DNA from: an uncultured Clostridia bacterium
GTDB lineage: Bacteria; Bacillota; Clostridia; Lachnospirales; CAG-274
Length of the DNA: 34,438 bases
Direction: 5' to 3'
Assembly: GCA_947624015.1 (NCBI GenBank)
Contig: CANQIA010000019.1
Coordinates: 1-34,438, forward strand
Program-made: the position numbers and the translations under genes
Shown here: positions 1 to 8,291 of the stretch, piece by piece
Numbering within the stretch: position 1 is the first letter of the stretch
Layout of the letters: every line of letters begins with the position of its first letter
Notes under the pieces: model-generated
What the model was told of the DNA's origin: nothing
Seen by the model: only the letters and a program-made list of their open reading frames with translations
Database searches by the model: none

Positions 1-153
1 TGTAAGATATTCGTCTCTCTTTTCCTCCGTATATACCACAGAGCTTTCGGATATATCCACCCTTTTGTCCTTGTATCCTCTTCCCCAACTTATATTACCG
101 CAGCCGCAGAGAAGAGTTATACAAAGTATGGGTATAATTACTTTTTTTGCCAT
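1..153 (-). CDS. Lipoprotein, N-terminal part (runs off the window)
   Basis: The first 51 codons of a gene on the minus strand are present; the rest lies beyond position 1. The translation starts MAKKVIIPILCITLLCGCGN, a short basic start, a hydrophobic stretch and a Cys in a lipobox-like context (L-C-G-C, Cys18). This is what a Gram-positive lipoprotein signal looks like. After the Cys the chain is charged (GYKDKRVDISESS). The ATG at 151-153 is preceded by GGGGGTG at good spacing and overlaps the end of the upstream ABC-2 membrane protein gene by 16 bases, so it is the last visible member of the GntR-ABC operon. A lipoprotein here could be an accessory of the transporter. The function cannot be told from this fragment. 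Confidence 0.75.
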   Translation of the reverse strand, partial: MAKKVIIPILCITLLCGCGNISWGRGYKDKRVDISESSVVYTEEKRDEYLT

Positions 154-1208
154 AACAACACCCCCTGCTTTTTAAGTATGGCATTGGCGATAACAAATGT
201 AACAATGCCGAAGAAAAGGAACACAAGTATGCCTACCCATTTGTTTATGCTGTACATAAATTGACTTCCGAAAAAGCTTGCTGTAAACAGCGTAATTACC
301 CCAATAAATATCTTGCCGTATATACGCCCCGGCAAAAGTCCGCCGTTTTCCGCTCTCAGCTCGGAGCCTGCACATTTATTGCATACATATACCATAACAA
401 ATGAAAGTACTGTATAGTATACCAGCTTCAGAAGACTGAAAAGATTGCCTTGAGCTATACGCCATTCAATAGACGTACCGCTTTGTTTTGCGCTGCTCCA
501 GGATGCAGCTATTATATAGTTGTCTGCTACGGAGTCTGTACCATTGAAGGGGAAAAGGGGAAAATACAGAAAACGGTGTACACCGCTTGTATTAAGACCT
601 GTGTATCGTTCTGCCATTTCCATTATAAATACGGGAGTTACAAGAATTATTATGCCGAATACAGCCGCTATTACAGGCTGATTTACCATATACTGAGAGA
701 ACATAAACACCAAATATATGAATATAAGCACGATCAATGTAAGAGCCATATTTTCAATTATCGTAATTTCGCCGAACACTTTGCCGTCAAAGGGATATAG
801 GTTGTAAATATCCTCCATAAAGGGAATATACCTGTGATAAAGGGCGATCATCCACACAGTATATATTGCAAGCATAAGTGTTATAAAGCCTATGCCCGTT
901 ATGAGCTTAGCAGAATGAAGCTCCTTTTTTTTGTATGGCAGAGAATACCATATATTGGCATCGTCGTTGAACTGACAGAAGGCAAGGAGAGCTACCCAGC
1001 CTATGTTTAATACATTGAAGCCTGTGCATATAAGCTCTATTGACCATGCTGTGTTCATATAGCCCTCGGTCAGCACACGGCAGTCCTCAAGCATAGCATT
1101 TTCCTTAAAGGCTATGGAGCTGAAATACATTACGGCAAAGGCTATCAGAGGAAGCCATTTTATTTTGCTTATTTCCCAGAATATGAGATTTTTATATCTT
1201 TTTTCCAT
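138..1208 (-). CDS. ABC-2 type transporter membrane protein (second permease)
   Basis: This 356-residue membrane protein has about six hydrophobic segments, with long polar stretches between the early ones. It starts MEKRYKNLIFWEISKIKWLP, a cytoplasmic amphipathic lead-in typical of ABC-2 permeases encoded with YtrB-like ATPases. The start at 1208 is chosen because GGAGGTG lies about 6 bases upstream; a TTG further up would contain that ribosome binding site. It follows the other permease by 13 bases and overlaps the lipoprotein start. No catalytic motif is expected. With its partner it would form the membrane channel for the ATPase at 2165-3034. In related YtrA-regulated operons the inducers are cell-wall-active antibiotics, but the substrate here is unknown. 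Confidence 0.75.
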   Translation of the reverse strand: MEKRYKNLIFWEISKIKWLPLIAFAVMYFSSIAFKENAMLEDCRVLTEGYMNTAWSIELICTGFNVLNIGWVALLAFCQFNDDANIWYSLPYKKKELHSAKLITGIGFITLMLAIYTVWMIALYHRYIPFMEDIYNLYPFDGKVFGEITIIENMALTLIVLIFIYLVFMFSQYMVNQPVIAAVFGIIILVTPVFIMEMAERYTGLNTSGVHRFLYFPLFPFNGTDSVADNYIIAASWSSAKQSGTSIEWRIAQGNLFSLLKLVYYTVLSFVMVYVCNKCAGSELRAENGGLLPGRIYGKIFIGVITLFTASFFGSQFMYSINKWVGILVFLFFGIVTFVIANAILKKQGVLLWQKK

Positions 1209-1221
1209 AAAATACACCTCC

Positions 1222-2160
1222 CTAGTCAAACCGCCTTACGAAATACTGTATTATCTTAAAGCCTGCAAGCCAGCTCAGTATAAATGATATAATGACTACC
1301 GCTATGCTTCTTATCTCAAAGCAGTTTACGACACACTGCATTGAAAAGGCAAACATTGTAGAGCCTATAACATATGCAACAGGTCTGCACCGGCGGAACA
1401 AAAACAGCTTTCCCATATTGCTGTAATCGATATTGGAATTTAAAATAGCTGCCAGTATAAAAAGCGGTATGCTCCATATTATAAAAAGCGTTTCCTCGGG
1501 ATAGATCTTTCCGTAAAAGCATATAAACTCGAAAAATTTATCCAAAATATTTAGGGCTATCTTGAATATTGGCAACTCTCTTATGGCATAGGGCATGGAC
1601 TCATAGCCTATGAATGAACCAAGCGTGCCGAAAAATGCCCCAAAGGGAGCGCATATGGCAAGAAGGGGTATGCCTATTATTTGCTGGCTCAAAAGACCTA
1701 TGGAATAGAAAAGCACCATTACCGCAAAGGTCATATATGCCGTGTCCCACATTTGCTTAAAGTAGTTCTCGCCTTCGGCAAAATAAGGGGAATACATTAC
1801 CCAGCCTATGGCGCAAAGCACTGTGAGAGTAACGCCTATGAATATCAAGGATGAAATTGTTTTAAACAAAAAGTCGCTGCTGTATTTCACAGGAAGCTGC
1901 TTTATGAAAATGCCTGTTTTTTTATTGACATTTTTATAGTGCAAGAACGTATTCAAGCCTATTGCCACAAATATTATAATAAATACGGTGCCTGCCCACT
2001 GGCTCCACTCGGACAGATAGGACGTCCGGCTTTCCTGTCCTTGAACGAAGCTTGCGTTTTCGCTCATTATATCCATAAAGTTCAGAAATATTGAGAAAAG
2101 AGAAGCTCCGCCCAGAAGTATAAGTGAATTTTTGATATAGTTTTTATAAAGTGAATTCAT
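1222..2160 (-). CDS. ABC-2 type transporter membrane protein (first permease)
   Basis: This 312-residue polytopic membrane protein begins MNSLYKNYIKNSLILLGGAS. Hydrophobic segments occur near residues 10-30, 60-80, 105-130, 140-180, 225-245 and 260-310. A polar stretch with ESRTSYLSEWSQW lies between the first two segments and probably faces outside. The start at 2160 is set by AGAGGTGATATT just upstream; this ribosome binding site overlaps the stop codon of the ATPase gene, so the two are translationally coupled. A longer frame back to 2205 lacks its own site. It forms the permease part of a GntR-ATPase-permease-permease operon. The family assignment rests on topology and context rather than on a diagnostic motif. 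Confidence 0.75.
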   Translation of the reverse strand: MNSLYKNYIKNSLILLGGASLFSIFLNFMDIMSENASFVQGQESRTSYLSEWSQWAGTVFIIIFVAIGLNTFLHYKNVNKKTGIFIKQLPVKYSSDFLFKTISSLIFIGVTLTVLCAIGWVMYSPYFAEGENYFKQMWDTAYMTFAVMVLFYSIGLLSQQIIGIPLLAICAPFGAFFGTLGSFIGYESMPYAIRELPIFKIALNILDKFFEFICFYGKIYPEETLFIIWSIPLFILAAILNSNIDYSNMGKLFLFRRCRPVAYVIGSTMFAFSMQCVVNCFEIRSIAVVIISFILSWLAGFKIIQYFVRRFD

Positions 2161-2164
2161 AATA

Positions 2165-3034
2165 TCACCTCTGTTCCTTTGCGGAATATATAAATATCTC
2201 TTCAAGGCTCATGCCTATTTCCTCCAGTATGTCTGCGCCCTTGGCGTAAAGCTGCCTCTCCATGGTCTGTGTATAATCGTCTGTGATTATGTGGTATATA
2301 GAGCCTATCTGCTCTATGTTCAGTATACCCTCTATGTCCGACAGATCCACGGGAGATGAAAATACCGCCTGGAGCTTCTTTACCTTTGCCTTTATGCCAT
2401 CTACGCTGCTCTGATATTTTACTTTTCCCCCTTGGAGCATAGTGATATCGTCGCATAGCTTTTCAAGCTCGGAAAGATGATGAGAGGATATGAGTATGGT
2501 ACATTCTCTTTCTGCCACTTCTTTTATAAGAATATCCGTTACCTGTTTTTTTGCCAAAGCGTCAAGACCGCTGGTAGGCTCGTCAAGTACAAGCACGTCG
2601 GGTCTTATGGCAATATTGAGCATAAGGGCAAGGCGCATTTGCATACCCTTTGAAAGCTGATTTATACGTCTGTCCTCTGGCAGAGCAAATATAGCGTTCA
2701 GTTCATTAAAGCAGTTCTCATCGAAGCTTTGGTATATGCCCTTGTAGAACTTTACCATATCCTTTACCCTGTAGGTAGGGAAATAGCTGTTGCTGTCGGC
2801 AACAAAGCCTATCCTTGCCTTTACCTTGGGATCGTCGTAAACGTCTTCTCCGTCTATAAGCACAACGCCCTCGTTTGGCTTGTATATACCTGTGACACAG
2901 TGTATTATAGTAGTCTTGCCTACACCGTTTTCGCCTATAATGCCGTGTATAGTACCCTTGGGCACGGTTATGGAAACATTGTCCACGGCTTTGAAATTAC
3001 CGTAACATTTAGTCAGACCTTTTATTTCGATCAT
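2165..3034 (-). CDS. ABC transporter ATP-binding protein, YtrB-like
   Basis: This 289-residue ATPase drives an ABC-2 exporter. It shows Walker A GENGVGKTT (residues 34-42), the signature LSKGMQMR (127-134), Walker B VLVLDEPTSGLD (from about 147) and the switch His in ISSHHLSE (about 185). The C-terminal 90 residues (VDGIKAKVKKLQAVFSSP onward) form the regulatory extension seen in EcsA/YtrB-type exporter ATPases. The start has GGAGGG nearby. The start codon overlaps the stop of the GntR gene by four bases (ATGA), which indicates coupling. Together with the two downstream permeases it should make a complete exporter or a lipid-II/antibiotic sensing complex; the substrate is not inferable from sequence. 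Confidence 0.92.
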   Translation of the reverse strand: MIEIKGLTKCYGNFKAVDNVSITVPKGTIHGIIGENGVGKTTIIHCVTGIYKPNEGVVLIDGEDVYDDPKVKARIGFVADSNSYFPTYRVKDMVKFYKGIYQSFDENCFNELNAIFALPEDRRINQLSKGMQMRLALMLNIAIRPDVLVLDEPTSGLDALAKKQVTDILIKEVAERECTILISSHHLSELEKLCDDITMLQGGKVKYQSSVDGIKAKVKKLQAVFSSPVDLSDIEGILNIEQIGSIYHIITDDYTQTMERQLYAKGADILEEIGMSLEEIFIYSAKEQR

Positions 3035-3405
3035 TTTTGTCCCTCCTGTTCCTCCAATATTTTGTAAATTCCCTTTATTATATCCTCCTTGCCGATGCCC
3101 GAAAGCATAAGCTGTGTCAGTATCGGGCGTATACTCTCCATTGCCTTGTTAATATCCGCTTCAATATCACGGCAGTCGGATACAAAGGTGCCTTTTCCCT
3201 TTTCTGTAATTATGATACCCTGTTTTTCCAGCTCGGCATATGCCTTTGCCACCGTGTTGGGATTTATATTAAGCATAGATGCCAGCCTGCGCACGGAGGG
3301 AAGGGGATCTCCCTTTTTAATATAGCCCTTTAATACTCCCTCCTTTACAAAATTGCATATCTGCTCGTAAATGGGAATATCGGAGCGCAGCTCAATATTA
3401 AACAT
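3031..3405 (-). CDS. GntR family transcriptional regulator, YtrA subfamily
   Basis: This 124-residue repressor has an N-terminal winged helix (residues 1-70: IYEQICNFVKEGVLKGY, then DPLPSVRRLASMLNINPNTVAKAYAELE) and only a short helical tail of about 50 residues for dimerisation. That size and layout define the YtrA subfamily of GntR regulators, which sit first in operons with ABC exporters and repress them. AGGTGG precedes the ATG. It is the first gene behind a consensus promoter, and a perfect 8-base inverted repeat covers the -10 box, so autorepression of the whole operon is the natural reading. The closest known analogues respond to cell-envelope antibiotics; the ligand here is inferred only by analogy. 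Confidence 0.93.
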   Translation of the reverse strand: MFNIELRSDIPIYEQICNFVKEGVLKGYIKKGDPLPSVRRLASMLNINPNTVAKAYAELEKQGIIITEKGKGTFVSDCRDIEADINKAMESIRPILTQLMLSGIGKEDIIKGIYKILEEQEGQK

Positions 3406-3440
3406 ATACTCTCACCACCTTTTTGCACAAGTGTTATTAC

Positions 3441-3461
3441 TGTACTATGTATTATAGTACA
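3441..3461. promoter_or_regulatory. Probable GntR/YtrA operator over the -10 box
   Basis: A perfect inverted repeat is visible: arms TGTACTAT and ATAGTACA separated by five bases. It spans the whole -10 hexamer of the promoter at 3451-3479. YtrA-type regulators bind long dyads of this kind, and this position would block RNA polymerase. The dyad and its overlap with -10 are seen directly; binding by the GntR protein encoded 36 bases downstream is inferred. Confidence 0.75.
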
Positions 3462-3479
3462 CCATACAAAGTTTGTCAA
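3451..3479 (-). promoter_or_regulatory. Sigma-A type promoter of the GntR-ABC operon
   Basis: Read on the minus strand, TTGACA (3479-3474) is followed by a 17-base spacer and TATAAT (3456-3451). Both hexamers match the housekeeping sigma consensus exactly. Start of transcription is expected near 3444, inside or next to the palindromic operator. Confidence 0.85.
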
Positions 3480-3551
3480 GGGGCATATATTAAGTTTTTA
3501 TTAAGTATAATGCAGGTATTCTTAAGGATTTATGCCAATTTGATTTATCTC

Positions 3552-3580
3552 TTGACAAAAACATTCCTATTATATATAAT
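3552..3580 (+). promoter_or_regulatory. Promoter of the T-box/alaS transcript
   Basis: TTGACA at 3552-3557, a 17-base spacer and TATAAT at 3575-3580 match the consensus exactly. Transcription should begin near 3587, just before the T-box leader. Confidence 0.85.
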
Positions 3581-3589
3581 ATAGCTGTT

Positions 3590-3837
3590 GTTTTAACGAT
3601 CAAATACGGGAAGGATAAGTATCTTTATATAGAGGCTAAAGAGAGGATGCGGCAGGTGCGAGCATCTGCAATGTATAAAGAGAAGCTCCCTTTTGAGAGA
3701 AATCTCCCCTGCGGATCAATACTCCGCCGTCCTATCGGCGTTAACGATAGTCTGAGATGTACGATATATCGTATAATCAGGGTGGTACCGTGTAATTTAT
3801 TATGCCCCTGCAGCCTTTAGGCCCGGGGGATTTTTTT
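3590..3837 (+). promoter_or_regulatory. T-box riboswitch, alanine specific (GCU specifier)
   Basis: The leader of alaS holds the T-box sequence AGGGTGGTACCG at 3779-3790, which pairs with the uncharged tRNA acceptor end. Stem I can be folded by eye. CTTTATA (3623-3629) pairs with TATAAAG (3674-3680). The distal hairpin GATGC/GCATC (3646-3650/3662-3666) displays GGTGCGA, matching the conserved GNUGNGA loop. AGTA (3618-3621) faces GAA (3682-3684) as in the specifier-loop S-turn. The triplet directly after GAA is GCT (3685-3687), an alanine codon that fits the downstream gene. An uncharged alanyl-tRNA would stabilise the antiterminator and switch alaS on. The fold is manual; the T-box call itself is secure. 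Confidence 0.93.
3804..3837 (+). terminator. T-box-controlled intrinsic terminator before alaS
   Basis: CCCC...GCC-TTTA-GGC...GGGG is followed by seven T residues (3831-3837). The stem is interrupted by a small internal loop. It sits between the T-box sequence and the alaS ribosome binding site, so it is the terminator competing with the antiterminator. Confidence 0.85.
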
Positions 3838-3854
3838 ATGGAGGATAACAAAAT

Positions 3855-6494
3855 ATGAAATTCATGGGCGTAAACGAGTTAAGAGAAAAATTTTTGGAGT
3901 TTTTTGAGTCAAAGGATCATCTGAGAATGGCAAGCGCATCTCTTGTGCCTCACAATGACAAGAGTCTTCTGCTTATTAATTCCGGCATGGCTCCCTTAAA
4001 GCCGTTCTTTACAGGTCAGCAGATACCTCCCCGCAGGAGAGTGACTACCTGTCAGAAGTGCATAAGAACAGGGGATATCGAAAATGTAGGCAAGACTGCA
4101 AGACACGGCACATTTTTTGAAATGCTGGGCAATTTCTCTTTCGGAGATTATTTTAAGCATGAGGCTATCGCCTGGGCATGGGAATTTTTTACAAAGGTAG
4201 TGGAGCTGCCCGAGGACAGACTTTATGTATCGGTGTATCAGGATGATGACGAGGCATACGACATATGGAATAAGGAGATAGGTCTTGCCCCCGAGAGGAT
4301 ATTCAGAATGGGCAAGGAGGACAATTTCTGGGAGCATGGCGTCGGTCCCTGCGGTCCCTGTTCCGAAATATACTATGATAAGGGCGAGGAATACGGCTGC
4401 GGAAAGCCCGACTGTACCGTAGGCTGCGACTGTGACAGATACATGGAAATATGGAACCTTGTATTTACCCAATTCAACAAGGAAGAGGACGGCACCTATT
4501 CCGATCTGGATCATCCCAATATAGATACTGGTATGGGACTTGAAAGGATCGCAACTGTAATGCAGGGGGTAAATTCCATATTTGATGTGGACACGGTAAA
4601 GGCTATAAGAGATGCCGTATGCGATATATGCGGAGCTAAATACGGCGAGGATGATAAAAAGGATATTTCCATAAGAGTAATAACAGACCATATGCGTTCC
4701 GTTACCTTCATGACGGCAGACGGAGTTCTTCCTTCAAACGAAGGCAGAGGCTATGTATTAAGGCGTCTTTTGAGAAGAGCCGCAAGACATGGCAAGCTTC
4801 TTGGCATTGACAGAAAGTTCCTTGCGGAGCTTAGCAAGATAGTTATAGCAAATTCAGGCAAGGCATATCCCGAGCTTGTTGAAAAGCAGGATATGATATT
4901 AAAGGTACTCAGCACCGAGGAGGAGAGATTTTACAATACTCTTGACACAGGCATGGCAATGCTTGCGGACAAGCTTAAGGAATTAAAGGCTCAGGGCAAG
5001 AATGTGCTGGGCGGCGCCGATTCCTTCAAAATGTACGATACCTATGGCTTCCCCGTAGATCTTATGGAGGAAATACTGGCGGAGGACGGCTTTACATTCG
5101 ATATGGACGCCTTTAAAGCTGAAATGGAAAAGCAGAGAACAAGAGCCAGAAACGCAAGAGCTACGGACACATACATGGGCGCAGAGGAAACTGTATTCCA
5201 TCAGCTCGACCCCGCTATGTCAACGGAATTTACAGGCTATGACAGTCTTATGGGAAAGGGTACTGTTCTTGCCCTTGTGGTAAATGATGAAATAGTAAGC
5301 GAAGCAAAGGCAGGAGACAATGTTTCAATAATAGTTGACAAGACGCCGTTTTACGCAGAAATGGGCGGTCAGACAGGAGACAAGGGCGTTATAGTAGGAG
5401 CAAAGGATCTGGGCATTGAAATAGACGACTGTACAAAATTCGGCGGCAACAAGTTTATACACACGGGAAAGGTGACCACAGGTACCGTAAAAGTAGGCGA
5501 TACGGTAACCCTTGCCGTTGATGAGGACAAAAGGCTCGCCACTGCCAGAAACCATACTGCCACCCATATTTTGCAGGCGGTGCTTAAGGAGGTGCTTGGC
5601 AGCCATGTGGAGCAGGCAGGCTCTTATGTAAGCGACAAGTGTTTGAGATTCGACTTTACTCATTTTGAGGCAATAGATAAGGAAACTCTCAGCGTTATAG
5701 AAAAAAAGGTAAATGAAAAGATATTGGAGGCTCTTCCCGTGGAGGTAAAGGAAATGAGCCTTGAGGAAGCCAAGAAGACGGGAGCCGTTGCCCTTTTCGG
5801 CGAAAAATACGGCGAAGTGGTAAGAGTCGTAAATATAGGCGGATATTCCATAGAGTTCTGCGGCGGTACTCATCTTACGAATTCTGCCTACTGCGGCGTA
5901 TTCAAGCTCCTTTCCGAAAGCGGTGTTGCCGCAGGCGTCAGAAGGATAGAGGCCCTTACAGGGGCAGGCGCTCTCAGCTATCTTGACGAAGTAGGCTTTG
6001 TTTTAAAGAGCGTTTCGGACGCTTTAAAGACAACGGCTGCAGAGCTGCCAAAGAGAATAAGCCATATTTTAGATGAGAACAAGCGCCTTTCAAGAGAGCT
6101 TGAAAGTCTTAAGGCAAAAATGAGCGGCTCTCTTGCAGACGATATTATAGGCTCTAAGTCAAATATAAAGGGTATCGATTTTGTGGCGTCTGAGGTAAAG
6201 GGTCTTGATATGAACGCTTTAAGGACAATGGGCGACCAAATAAAGGAAAAGGTCAACGGCGTTATAGTGCTGGCAAGCGGCGAGGGCAACAAGTGCAGCT
6301 TCGTTGTAATGTGCAGCGACGATGCGGTCAAGGCAGGAGCCAATGCAGGTCAGATAGTAAAGGCTGCGGCTGCCGTATGCGGCGGCGGAGGCGGCGGACG
6401 TCCCAATATGGCGCAGGCAGGCGGCAAGAATGCGGCAAATATAGGAAAGGCTCTTGAGAGTGCAAGGGCTGCCGTTGAGGATATGATAAAATAG
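3855..6494 (+). CDS. alaS: Alanyl-tRNA synthetase
   Basis: This 879-residue class II synthetase charges tRNA-Ala with alanine in the cytoplasm; its length is normal for bacterial AlaRS. The N-terminal catalytic part carries motif 1 (LLINSGMAPLKPFF, near residue 40), RRRVTTCQKCIR and the GMGLERIA motif. The editing domain has HTATH at residues 567-571 and the zinc motif CGGTH at 669-673, which clear mischarged Ser/Gly-tRNA-Ala. The glycine-rich C-terminal GGGGGGRPNMAQAGG belongs to the C-Ala domain. GGAGG-like bases (about 3840-3845) precede the ATG. Expression is controlled by the alanine T-box upstream. ksgA follows after a single base, so the two are co-transcribed. Nothing unusual was seen in the protein. 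Confidence 0.98.
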   Translation: MKFMGVNELREKFLEFFESKDHLRMASASLVPHNDKSLLLINSGMAPLKPFFTGQQIPPRRRVTTCQKCIRTGDIENVGKTARHGTFFEMLGNFSFGDYFKHEAIAWAWEFFTKVVELPEDRLYVSVYQDDDEAYDIWNKEIGLAPERIFRMGKEDNFWEHGVGPCGPCSEIYYDKGEEYGCGKPDCTVGCDCDRYMEIWNLVFTQFNKEEDGTYSDLDHPNIDTGMGLERIATVMQGVNSIFDVDTVKAIRDAVCDICGAKYGEDDKKDISIRVITDHMRSVTFMTADGVLPSNEGRGYVLRRLLRRAARHGKLLGIDRKFLAELSKIVIANSGKAYPELVEKQDMILKVLSTEEERFYNTLDTGMAMLADKLKELKAQGKNVLGGADSFKMYDTYGFPVDLMEEILAEDGFTFDMDAFKAEMEKQRTRARNARATDTYMGAEETVFHQLDPAMSTEFTGYDSLMGKGTVLALVVNDEIVSEAKAGDNVSIIVDKTPFYAEMGGQTGDKGVIVGAKDLGIEIDDCTKFGGNKFIHTGKVTTGTVKVGDTVTLAVDEDKRLATARNHTATHILQAVLKEVLGSHVEQAGSYVSDKCLRFDFTHFEAIDKETLSVIEKKVNEKILEALPVEVKEMSLEEAKKTGAVALFGEKYGEVVRVVNIGGYSIEFCGGTHLTNSAYCGVFKLLSESGVAAGVRRIEALTGAGALSYLDEVGFVLKSVSDALKTTAAELPKRISHILDENKRLSRELESLKAKMSGSLADDIIGSKSNIKGIDFVASEVKGLDMNALRTMGDQIKEKVNGVIVLASGEGNKCSFVVMCSDDAVKAGANAGQIVKAAAAVCGGGGGGRPNMAQAGGKNAANIGKALESARAAVEDMIK

Positions 6495-6495
6495 T

Positions 6496-7347
6496 ATGGA
6501 ATCAAGTTTAGCATATAAGACAAAGCAGATAATAAAAAAATACGGGTTCAGCTTTAAAAAGAATTTCGGACAGAACTTTCTTGTAGACGAAAGGGTGCTG
6601 GATAAGATAATAAATGCGGCGGATATAGGCGAAAACGACCTTATAATAGAGGTGGGTCCCGGCATAGGCACTCTTACTCAGGCTATGGCAAGAAAAGCGG
6701 GAAGGGTCGTGTCCGTTGAGATAGACAGGACACTTGTACCCATATTGGAGGAGCTTCTGGAGGATTTTGACAATATAGATATAATAAACGATGATATATT
6801 AAAGATAGACATAAACGCCCTTATTGAAAAACATAAGGGCATGACGGTCAAAATGGTGGCAAACCTTCCTTATAACATTACCACACCTATCATTATGACT
6901 ATACTGGAAAAGCATATTCCCATGGAAAGTCTTATTGTAATGGTACAAAAGGAGGTTGCCTACAGAATGAACGCAAAGCCCTCCACAAAGGACTACGGCT
7001 CTCTTTCTCTTGTTGCTCAATACTATTGCGAGCCTTATCTTGTGGCAAATGTTCCCAGAAACTGCTTTATGCCAAGACCTAATGTGGACTCTGCCGTTAT
7101 AAGGCTCAAGCTCCTTGACTCTCCCCCTGTGGATGTAGATAACGAGAGCTTTTTGTTTGAATTTATAAAGGCTGCCTTTTCACAGAGGAGAAAAACTCTT
7201 GTCAACTGTATCTGCAACAGCTCCCTATCGGATATGAGCAAGGAGGAATTTGGCTTGCTTCTTGTTTCTCTCGGCTATGATGAAATGGTCAGAGGCGAAA
7301 GCCTTACTCTTTCGGACTTTGCAAAAATATGTAACAGTATGATATAA
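6496..7347 (+). CDS. ksgA: 16S rRNA (adenine1518-N6/adenine1519-N6) dimethyltransferase
   Basis: KsgA/RsmA adds four methyl groups to two adjacent adenines in the 3'-terminal hairpin of 16S rRNA, a late step in small-subunit assembly. The 283-residue protein shows KNFGQNFLVD (from residue 22), the SAM-binding EVGPGIGTLTQ, the catalytic NLPY motif at residues 123-126 and the C-terminal FSQRRKTLVNCI. The ATG lies one base after the alaS stop, with only a weak GAGG about 17 bases upstream, so translation is probably coupled to alaS. Loss of KsgA gives kasugamycin resistance in other bacteria. The alaS-ksgA pairing places this housekeeping gene under the alanine T-box. Confidence 0.97.
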   Translation: MESSLAYKTKQIIKKYGFSFKKNFGQNFLVDERVLDKIINAADIGENDLIIEVGPGIGTLTQAMARKAGRVVSVEIDRTLVPILEELLEDFDNIDIINDDILKIDINALIEKHKGMTVKMVANLPYNITTPIIMTILEKHIPMESLIVMVQKEVAYRMNAKPSTKDYGSLSLVAQYYCEPYLVANVPRNCFMPRPNVDSAVIRLKLLDSPPVDVDNESFLFEFIKAAFSQRRKTLVNCICNSSLSDMSKEEFGLLLVSLGYDEMVRGESLTLSDFAKICNSMI

Positions 7348-7409
7348 TATCATATTTACTTGTCCTAACGCATAAATTGAATAAGGTATAACTTCCACGG
7401 AGGGATATT

Positions 7410-8276
7410 ATGGCTTATTCAAGGTTATTTATAGCGCTTAAGCAGGGCTGCGACGGATACGCAAAGGATATGAAGGGTTCGGTGGGCAGATGCATTATAG
7501 AAAACAGGAACGGTGTCGGAAGACTTGCCCTTCAGGTACAGGGACTCAGAAATGACAGCGATTACAGAGTGTGCATTCTTTCGGAAAATGACTATGCCGA
7601 TGTAAAGGCACATCTGTATATAGACCTTAACGGTCGTGGCGAGCTGAAATGGGAATTTTCATTTGAAGATACAGGCATTGCCATTTCCGATATAAAAGCC
7701 TGCGCCGTTCTTGTAAAGGATAAGGCGCCTCTTATAGGCTTTACGGAAGGAGAGTACAACTGGCAGAGGTGTCTTATGGCTAAGGAGGAGGTAAAGGCTG
7801 CCGAGGTGACAGAGGTAAAGACACAGCCGCCTAAGGCAGATAATGTAAGCTTTATTTATCCGGAAAAGGAAAAGCTCATATGTATCATAAACGAGCTTGA
7901 CGAGGATATAAAGGAAATAAAGGAATATTCCCGTATAGGCAGTGAGAGCAACATAGACGCTCTTTTCAACAAAAGCCCCATAAAGCCCTTTGGCGACGAC
8001 GGTATCACATGGGTAAAAGGCAATATAAAGGAGCTTGCTCTTATAAAAGGATTTTGGAAATATATAAATAATCCCTTTGTAATAAAGGGTTGTCGTGATT
8101 ACAAGCATATTATATTGGGCAGAGATAAGGATAACGTATGCTGGCTGGGCGTTCCCTGTAAATATGACAGGGATTACAAGATAGAGGCTATGCTTCAGGG
8201 CTTTACGGAATTTAAGGCGGAGGACAATAAGCCCCTTAAGAACGATGAATTTTGCTACTGCCTTATGAAATGTTAG
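7410..8276 (+). CDS. Conserved-looking protein of unknown function (288 residues)
   Basis: I do not recognise this protein with confidence. It has no signal peptide or membrane segment and is probably cytoplasmic. The N-terminal 115 residues read as beta-rich (VGRLALQVQGL, YRVCILSEND, HLYIDLNGRGELKWEF), a pattern like a small sandwich domain. A Lys/Glu/Pro linker follows (about 118-140), then an acidic helix (ICIINELDEDIKEIKEY). The C-terminal domain is rich in aromatic residues (GDDGITWVKGNIKELALIKGFWKY, then YKHIILGRDKDNVCWLGVPC). The last part reads like the C-terminal domain of other hypothetical proteins from Clostridia, which I recall only vaguely. GGAGGG precedes the ATG. It lies between ksgA and trmB, 15 bases before trmB, so co-transcription with trmB is likely. 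Confidence 0.85.
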   Translation: MAYSRLFIALKQGCDGYAKDMKGSVGRCIIENRNGVGRLALQVQGLRNDSDYRVCILSENDYADVKAHLYIDLNGRGELKWEFSFEDTGIAISDIKACAVLVKDKAPLIGFTEGEYNWQRCLMAKEEVKAAEVTEVKTQPPKADNVSFIYPEKEKLICIINELDEDIKEIKEYSRIGSESNIDALFNKSPIKPFGDDGITWVKGNIKELALIKGFWKYINNPFVIKGCRDYKHIILGRDKDNVCWLGVPCKYDRDYKIEAMLQGFTEFKAEDNKPLKNDEFCYCLMKC

Positions 8277-8291
8277 ATTGGAGATAAATTT

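Noticed and set aside
3996..6343. Several long open frames on the minus strand opposite alaS
   Set aside because: They lie fully within the well-supported alaS, lack ribosome binding sites and show no family-like sequence; they arise from codon bias.
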